Shown piece by piece: positions 60,097 to 64,000 of a stretch of DNA of 64,000 bases. Made by a program: the position numbers and the translations under genes. The notes beneath the pieces were generated by a model. That model searched no databases. It saw only the letters and a program-made list of their open reading frames with translations, and was not told the origin of the DNA. Positions within the stretch are counted from its first letter, which is position 1. Each line of letters begins with the position of its first letter. The stretch covers positions 6,362,001-6,426,000 of the forward strand of contig NZ_CP045740.1 in assembly GCF_009650765.1 (NCBI RefSeq), in the 5' to 3' direction. This stretch comes from Streptomyces sp. SUK 48 (GTDB lineage: Bacteria > Actinomycetota > Actinomycetes > Streptomycetales > Streptomycetaceae).

Positions 60097-60141
60097 ACCC
60101 CCAGTCTAAAAACCAGACCGCCACGCGGCGCCCCCAGCTAG

Positions 60142-60918
60142 CTACTCCGGCGGTCGGCTGTACCGCTCCAGCGCGGCCTTCGCTGTGGACCGGTCCACCA
60201 GTCGCAGCTCCCACGGACCCGTGTTCACATCGAAGTCCTTGCCGAACCCGACCCACTTTCCCGCCATGCGCCGGCCGGTCGGCTCCACAAGCATTTGCAC
60301 CGCACCGTGATAGCGAGCGCCGTTGTAGTAGCCGTCCGAAGCGGTCTGCTCCACCCACGAACCAGTGATGACGTTGCGATCCACGGTCAGGTCCAGGGTG
60401 AGAGGGCTGTCCGGGTTCGAGGACGCGCCTGGCAGGCTCTGTGCCGTCAGCCGGTTCCCGTGCTGGACGATCACCACGTAGTGCTTGCCCTCGTAGGTCT
60501 CATCCCGACTCGATGAGAAGAACTCGTAGCGGCTGAGCCACACCCCCGAGTAGTTCTCAGCGGTCGTCCGCACTGTCTGCGAGGTCACGGCAGCGGAGGC
60601 GACCCCGTCTCCTCCTGCGTCCATGTCATGCCCTCCTTCGCCGTCTGCGTGAACCCTCGCCATCGGTACCGGCAGGGTGAACCCCAGGGCCTCTACCGGG
60701 CGGCCCGTGACTCGCTCCAACGCCCTTGCGTACACACCCCGGGGCGTCTTGCTCGTGCCGGATTCCCAGCGCTGTACCAGACGCTTCGACGCTTCGTTGG
60801 GCTCCCCCAGCTCTTGCCCGGCCCGGCGTAGAGCCTTGGCGAAGTCGTCCTGGCTTAAGCGCAGGCCGATACGCACGGCCCGCAGCACATCATTCGGCAC
60901 CACGGCGGTCGTCGTCAT
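60142..60918 (-). CDS. XRE family regulator with a C-terminal beta-barrel-like domain and a TTA codon
   Basis: A 258-residue protein. Residues about 10-70 are an XRE-type HTH (VRIGLRLSQDDFAKALRRAGQELGEPNEASKRLVQRWESGTSKTPRGVYARALERVTG). After a Gly-rich linker, residues 120-250 form a sensing-like beta domain (SGVWLSRYEFFSSSRDETYEGKHYVVIVQHGNRLTAQSLP ... GYYNGARYHGAVQMLVEPTGRRMAGKWVGFGKDFDVNTGPWELRLVD). Codon 21 is TTA (60856-60858), so expression probably needs the bldA tRNA. It is divergent from the GRDP-like gene with many TGACGCC repeats in between. Confidence 0.8.
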   Translation of the reverse strand: MTTTAVVPNDVLRAVRIGLRLSQDDFAKALRRAGQELGEPNEASKRLVQRWESGTSKTPRGVYARALERVTGRPVEALGFTLPVPMARVHADGEGGHDMDAGGDGVASAAVTSQTVRTTAENYSGVWLSRYEFFSSSRDETYEGKHYVVIVQHGNRLTAQSLPGASSNPDSPLTLDLTVDRNVITGSWVEQTASDGYYNGARYHGAVQMLVEPTGRRMAGKWVGFGKDFDVNTGPWELRLVDRSTAKAALERYSRPPE

Positions 60919-61026
60919 GACGTCAAAGCTAGTCCCGACACCACGCCGATGACACCGGTTTGACGCCCACTAAGGCGTCATTGACGCCCCTCTGAGTGAC
61001 ATCCGGACGACGCCGGAAGCGTCGTC
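60918..61026. promoter_or_regulatory. cluster of TGACGCC-type repeats and an inverted repeat
   Basis: TGACGTCA at 60918-60925; TGACGCC at 60961-60967 facing GGCGTCA at 60974-60980; TGACGCC again at 60982-60988; and GACGACGC/GCGTCGTC (five-base loop) at 61006-61026. The repeated element in the divergent gap suggests binding of the XRE protein at several sites. Confidence 0.6.
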
Positions 61027-61189
61027 GTTCCGTCATTCCGGCAGCGGGAGCATCACCTCATCGACGTGACCCTCACCATTCGGGTGTCCCGCGGCTCCGG
61101 CAAGGCGTGCCGCTCTGCCGATGCGCCCGGTGCGCGTCCGGGACCGACCCCACGGGATCACCCGGTCTCCTGACCAGAAAGGCACAGAC

Positions 61190-61660
61190 GTGACGACCAC
61201 ACAGCACGACAGGACCAGCGTCCTCAGCCTGATCAGCCCAGCTTTCCGGGCGGACCTCATCACCATGGTCCGCGAGGACCACTGGCCGGAGATGACCGAC
61301 GACCAGGGCGAGCGCGGTGTCGACCAGCTCGCCGCGTTCCTCGCCGTCGCCGCGCGCACCACGGAGAAGGCGGCCCCCAGCCTCCGGGTGGATCTCTTCT
61401 GGCACGCGGCGATCCTGCACACCAAGCCCTACGCCGACTTCTGCGGCGCGCTCGGCGGGTTCATCCATCACGTTCCCGACCGCGACAGCGTCGCACACGA
61501 CCCGGCTGAGGGCCGGGCCGCGATGCGTCGGACGGCCGAGATGATCCGCGCGGCCGGCTTCGTCACCGATTCCGAGTTCTGGCCCGTCAACGGCGCCGCC
61601 GACTGCACCCAGTCGTACGCCGGGTGCACCGACAGCCCGAACAGCGGCAGGAGCAAGTAA
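61190..61660 (+). CDS. glycine-rich-domain-containing-protein-like (GRDP-like) protein
   Basis: A 156-residue cytoplasmic protein. The central VDLFWHAAILHTKPYADFCGALGGFIHHVP is the conserved core of the GRDP/DUF1399-like family, with His72, His77, Cys85 and His93/94 suited to bind a metal. The C-terminus has two more Cys (139 and 146). The start GTG 61190 follows AAAGG. No enzymatic activity is known for the family. It lies between the XRE regulator and a methyltransferase gene. Confidence 0.7.
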   Translation: MTTTQHDRTSVLSLISPAFRADLITMVREDHWPEMTDDQGERGVDQLAAFLAVAARTTEKAAPSLRVDLFWHAAILHTKPYADFCGALGGFIHHVPDRDSVAHDPAEGRAAMRRTAEMIRAAGFVTDSEFWPVNGAADCTQSYAGCTDSPNSGRSK

Positions 61661-61686
61661 CAGCCGCAGAACGCCCGCATCCGCTT

Positions 61687-61715
61687 CAGCCGCCCGGTAT
61701 CGTGCCGGGCGGCTG
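61687..61715 (+). terminator. terminator-like hairpin
   Basis: CAGCCGCCCGG and CCGGGCGGCTG form an 11-base-pair perfect stem with a seven-base loop, 27 bases after the GRDP-like gene stop and 28 bases before the methyltransferase start. Without a U-tract it may end the upstream transcript or attenuate the next gene. Confidence 0.6.
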
Positions 61716-61742
61716 AGGCCATGGATGAGAACGGACCCCCGC

Positions 61743-62468
61743 ATGACTGACGCTCGTAGCTCCGCATGGGACACCTACTCACAGACCAAGCCGCAGCGGA
61801 GGCTCACCAATGCCAAGGGCGAGACCACCTGGTTCAACTGGACCCAGTACGCCGACCACGGCCCCGGGGCGGAAGCGCTGGCGCTCGAACCGGGGGCTGC
61901 CGTGCTCGACCTCGGATGCGGGTCCGGCGGCAACCTCGCCCACCTCGCCACCCTCGGCATGAAGCCGGTGGGCGTCGACCTGTCCGCGAAACAGCTCGGC
62001 AAGGCGCGTGACCGCTGGCCCGACGTCGGCGGCATGGAACTTCACCAGAGCGACGCACCGGCATACCTGCGGGACACGTCCACGATCTTCGATGCGATCT
62101 ACAGCGTCTTCGGCGCAGCCTGGTTCACCGACCCCGGCCTGCTGCTGCCCCTCATCCACGGCAGTCTCCGGCCGGGCGGCGTCTTCGCCTTCTCTCAGCG
62201 CCCTCCGGTAGAAGGCTGCTACGGCTGCCAGGCGTCCTACATCCCCCGCGGAGCCGACGAAGATCCGGCCATCGTGAAACGATGGGACTACGAGCCCGAG
62301 ATCTGGTGCTCACGGCTCGAGGACCACGGGTTCGCCGAGGTGACCGCCACCGTGCTCCCGGCCCCGGAGCAGGACACGCGCACCACAGGCACGCTTCTGG
62401 TCCGCGCCGTACGGGGAGACTCACCTGTCGCCCGGCGTCCGGACGAATCAAGAAACCAGGACTGGTGA
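61743..62468 (+). CDS. class I SAM-dependent methyltransferase
   Basis: A 241-residue methyltransferase with motif I intact (AVLDLGCGSGGNLAHLATLGMKPVGVDLSAKQLGKAR) and the typical post-motif region HQSDAPAYLRDTSTIFDAIYSVFGAAWFTDPGLLLPLIHGSLRPGGVFAFSQRPP. Methyl acceptor unknown. ATG 61743 is used, with ATG 61725 six codons upstream also possible. GC at the third position is a little lower than in flanking core genes, suggesting an acquired islet with the XRE and GRDP-like genes. Confidence 0.82.
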   Translation: MTDARSSAWDTYSQTKPQRRLTNAKGETTWFNWTQYADHGPGAEALALEPGAAVLDLGCGSGGNLAHLATLGMKPVGVDLSAKQLGKARDRWPDVGGMELHQSDAPAYLRDTSTIFDAIYSVFGAAWFTDPGLLLPLIHGSLRPGGVFAFSQRPPVEGCYGCQASYIPRGADEDPAIVKRWDYEPEIWCSRLEDHGFAEVTATVLPAPEQDTRTTGTLLVRAVRGDSPVARRPDESRNQDW

Positions 62469-62540
62469 GGTGCCAGGCCGTTTCCCGTCCTCGATGGTCT
62501 TCCGGATTCACGACTGGAGGCACGGGGAGGTCACGAACGC

Positions 62541-62564
62541 AAAAAACCCCAGATCAACTGGGGT
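62541..62564 (-). terminator. rho-independent terminator of tRNA-Leu
   Basis: On the minus strand ACCCCAG-TTGAT-CTGGGGT is followed by six T. Seven-base-pair stem and a U-tract: a textbook intrinsic terminator placed just after the tRNA. Confidence 0.9.
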
Positions 62565-62570
62565 CTCTGC

Positions 62571-62658
62571 TGGTGTCCGAGGGGGGACTTGAACCCCCAC
62601 GCCCGATAAAGGGCACTAGCACCTCAAGCTAGCGCGTCTGCCATTCCGCCACCCGGAC
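62571..62658 (-). tRNA. tRNA-Leu (anticodon GAG)
   Basis: The minus strand folds as a class II tRNA. The acceptor stem starts GTCCGGG and ends CTCGGAC-A, and CCA is encoded at 62573-62571. The anticodon arm is CTAGC-TTGAGGT-GCTAG, giving GAG, which reads CUC and CUU. A long variable arm and the T-loop GGGGG-TTCAAGT-CCCCC follow. Length with CCA is 88. Confidence 0.93.
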
Positions 62659-62870
62659 AAGGTGTCTGTCGTGCGCGGTGTTCCCTCGGCGGGGTTTTCC
62701 TCGCGGCGACAGAGGAAACATTACCAGGCTTTCGGGGGTGGCTGATCACCCCCGGTCCGGGGCCGGCGGGCGTGAACGGCGTGTGACGGGCCGGGACCGG
62801 TCTTGGGCCCGGGCCGCGCGCGGAGAGAGGATGAGGGGGACCCACCAGCAGGGAAGCGGGAGGAAGCAGC

Positions 62871-64000
62871 GTGAGCGAGAAGGACACGGCCCAGGGCATC
62901 ACCGGTGAGGACGAGGTCGTCGACCTCTGCCGCGACCTGATCCGGTTCGACACCAGCAACTACGGCGACCACTCCGGGCCCGGCGAGCGCCAGGCCGCCG
63001 AGTGGGTCGCCGAGAAGCTGGCGGAGGTCGGCCTGGAGCCGAAGATCTACGAGTCCCACCCCGGCCGCGCCTCCACCGTGGCCCGCATCGCGGGGGAGGA
63101 CCCCTCCCGGCCCGCCCTGCTGATCCACGGCCACCTGGACGTCGTACCGGCCAACGCCGACGACTGGACCCACCACCCCTTCTCCGGCGAGATCGCCGAC
63201 GGGTGCGTCTGGGGGCGCGGGGCGGTCGACATGAAGGACATGGACGCCATGACCCTCGCGGTGGTGCGCGACCGGCTGCGCAGCGGGCGGCGGCCCCCGC
63301 GCGACATCGTCGTCGCCTTCCTCGCCGACGAGGAGGCGGGCGGCACCTTCGGCGCCCGTCACCTGGTCGACCACCACCCCGAGCTGTTCGAGGGCGTCAC
63401 CGAGGCGATCAGCGAGGTCGGCGGCTTCTCCTTCACCGTGAACGAGCAGCGGCGGCTCTATCTGATCCAGACGGCCGAGAAGGGCATGCACTGGATGAAG
63501 CTCACCGTGGCCGGCACCGCCGGGCACGGCTCCATGATCCACCGCGACAACGCCATCACCGAGCTGTCCGAGGCGGTCGCCCGCGTCGGCCGCCACACGT
63601 TCCCGGTCCGCGTCACCAAGACCACCCGGGCCTTCCTCGACGAGCTGGGCGACGCGCTCGGCACCGAGCTGGACCCCGAGGACATGCAGGCGACCATCGC
63701 CAAGCTCGGCGGCATCGCCAAGCTGATCGGCGCGACCCTGAGCAACACCGCCAACCCGACCCAGCTGAACGCCGGTTACAAGGTCAACGTCATCCCCGGC
63801 GAGGCCACCGCGCACATCGACGGCCGCTTCCTGCCCGGGTACGAGGAGGAGTTCCTCGGCGACCTCGACCGGCTGCTCGGCCCGCACGTGCGCCGCGAGG
63901 ACGTGCACGCGGACAAGGCCGTCGAGACCAGCTTCGACGGGGCGCTGGTCGAGGCCATGCAGTCCGCGCTGCTCGCCGAGGACCCCATCGCCAAGGCGAT
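62871..64000 (+). CDS. M20 family peptidase/deacylase, 5' part (truncated by window edge)
   Basis: The first 376 codons of an M20 metallopeptidase run to the right edge. The GTG start has RBS GGAGGAAG. Metal ligands and catalytic residues: LLIHGHLDVVPA, WGRGAVDMKDMDA (Asp bridge), FLADEEAGG (catalytic Glu plus ligand). The dimerisation lid domain follows (GTAGHGSMIHRDNAITELSEAV). It cleaves small peptides or N-acyl amino acids. The last ligand region is outside the window. Confidence 0.92.
   Translation, partial: MSEKDTAQGITGEDEVVDLCRDLIRFDTSNYGDHSGPGERQAAEWVAEKLAEVGLEPKIYESHPGRASTVARIAGEDPSRPALLIHGHLDVVPANADDWTHHPFSGEIADGCVWGRGAVDMKDMDAMTLAVVRDRLRSGRRPPRDIVVAFLADEEAGGTFGARHLVDHHPELFEGVTEAISEVGGFSFTVNEQRRLYLIQTAEKGMHWMKLTVAGTAGHGSMIHRDNAITELSEAVARVGRHTFPVRVTKTTRAFLDELGDALGTELDPEDMQATIAKLGGIAKLIGATLSNTANPTQLNAGYKVNVIPGEATAHIDGRFLPGYEEEFLGDLDRLLGPHVRREDVHADKAVETSFDGALVEAMQSALLAEDPIAKA

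Noticed and set aside
57382..60141. 919-codon open frame on the plus strand across polX
   Set aside because: It overlaps two well-supported genes (PRT-hydrolase and PolX) in the wrong frame or strand. Its product is Arg/Pro/Gln-rich with no domain, the usual result of GC-rich DNA having few stops.
60097..60141. possible att repeat matching the tRNA-Leu 3' end
   Set aside because: I looked for a copy of the tRNA end on the far side of the islet and saw none. No integrase gene is present, so integration at the tRNA is not shown.
1..64000. CRISPR array, IS elements, prophage, rRNA, replication origin
   Set aside because: No regularly spaced repeats, transposase, integrase, phage structural gene, rRNA or DnaA-box cluster was seen.

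Overview
The window reads as a chromosomal segment of a Streptomyces species. Base composition is very high GC with strong third-position GC bias, GTG starts are frequent and one TTG start is likely, Tat and Sec secretion signals are common, and most genes belong to families typical of Streptomyces chromosomes. There is no insertion sequence, prophage, rRNA operon, CRISPR array or large biosynthetic cluster. Two genes carry the rare leucine codon TTA, which in Streptomyces suggests control by the bldA tRNA.

Layout. 0-8 kb: tail of a Y-family DNA polymerase, a cupin gene divergent from a MarR regulator with two operator-like palindromes between them, a secreted lipase, a methyltransferase that has lost its SAM-binding loop, DUF402 and double-GNAT genes, a GntR regulator, a DUF72 protein, an AAA ATPase and a secreted glycoside hydrolase. 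8-14.3 kb: a leftward, tightly overlapping cell-surface polysaccharide operon (two GT2 glycosyltransferases, polysaccharide deacetylase, flippase joined to a GT-C-like membrane domain). 14.3-24.4 kb: a TTA-containing membrane protein, an SGNH esterase, a small unknown gene, a CoA-transferase, a drug-type ABC exporter with a divergent TetR regulator, an orphan type ISP-like domain, and a GntR/homogentisate dioxygenase pair. 24.4-27.7 kb: lipoprotein, TetR, a decayed molybdopterin oxidoreductase, and a secreted protein overlapping a class F sortase.

27.7-49 kb is rich in acyl-CoA, alcohol and aldehyde metabolism. It holds three TetR genes, each associated with a palindrome that recurs at a second promoter nearby: (i) ALDH/ADH plus acyl-CoA dehydrogenase, (ii) a MaoC hydratase, and (iii) an SDR/acyl-CoA ligase operon plus a phosphotransferase/acyl-CoA dehydrogenase operon. 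Between these lie SoxR, an RNA ligase, a BKACE-like enzyme, a penicillin acylase homologue, a hydrolase and a NamZ-like muramidase. 49-64 kb: NUDIX, DMT transporter, a probable TPR protein, a Tat-exported molybdopterin protein with a cytochrome b561-like membrane partner, a gluconate uptake/kinase/regulator set, a phosphoribosyltransferase-hydrolase fusion, PolX, then a small accessory-looking islet (TTA-containing XRE regulator, GRDP-like protein, methyltransferase) against a tRNA-Leu gene, and finally a truncated M20 peptidase.

No clearly new multi-gene system is proven here. The strongest leads are the three small TetR regulons read from matching operators, the sortase/partner pair without a recognisable sorting motif, and the TTA-containing islet beside tRNA-Leu.
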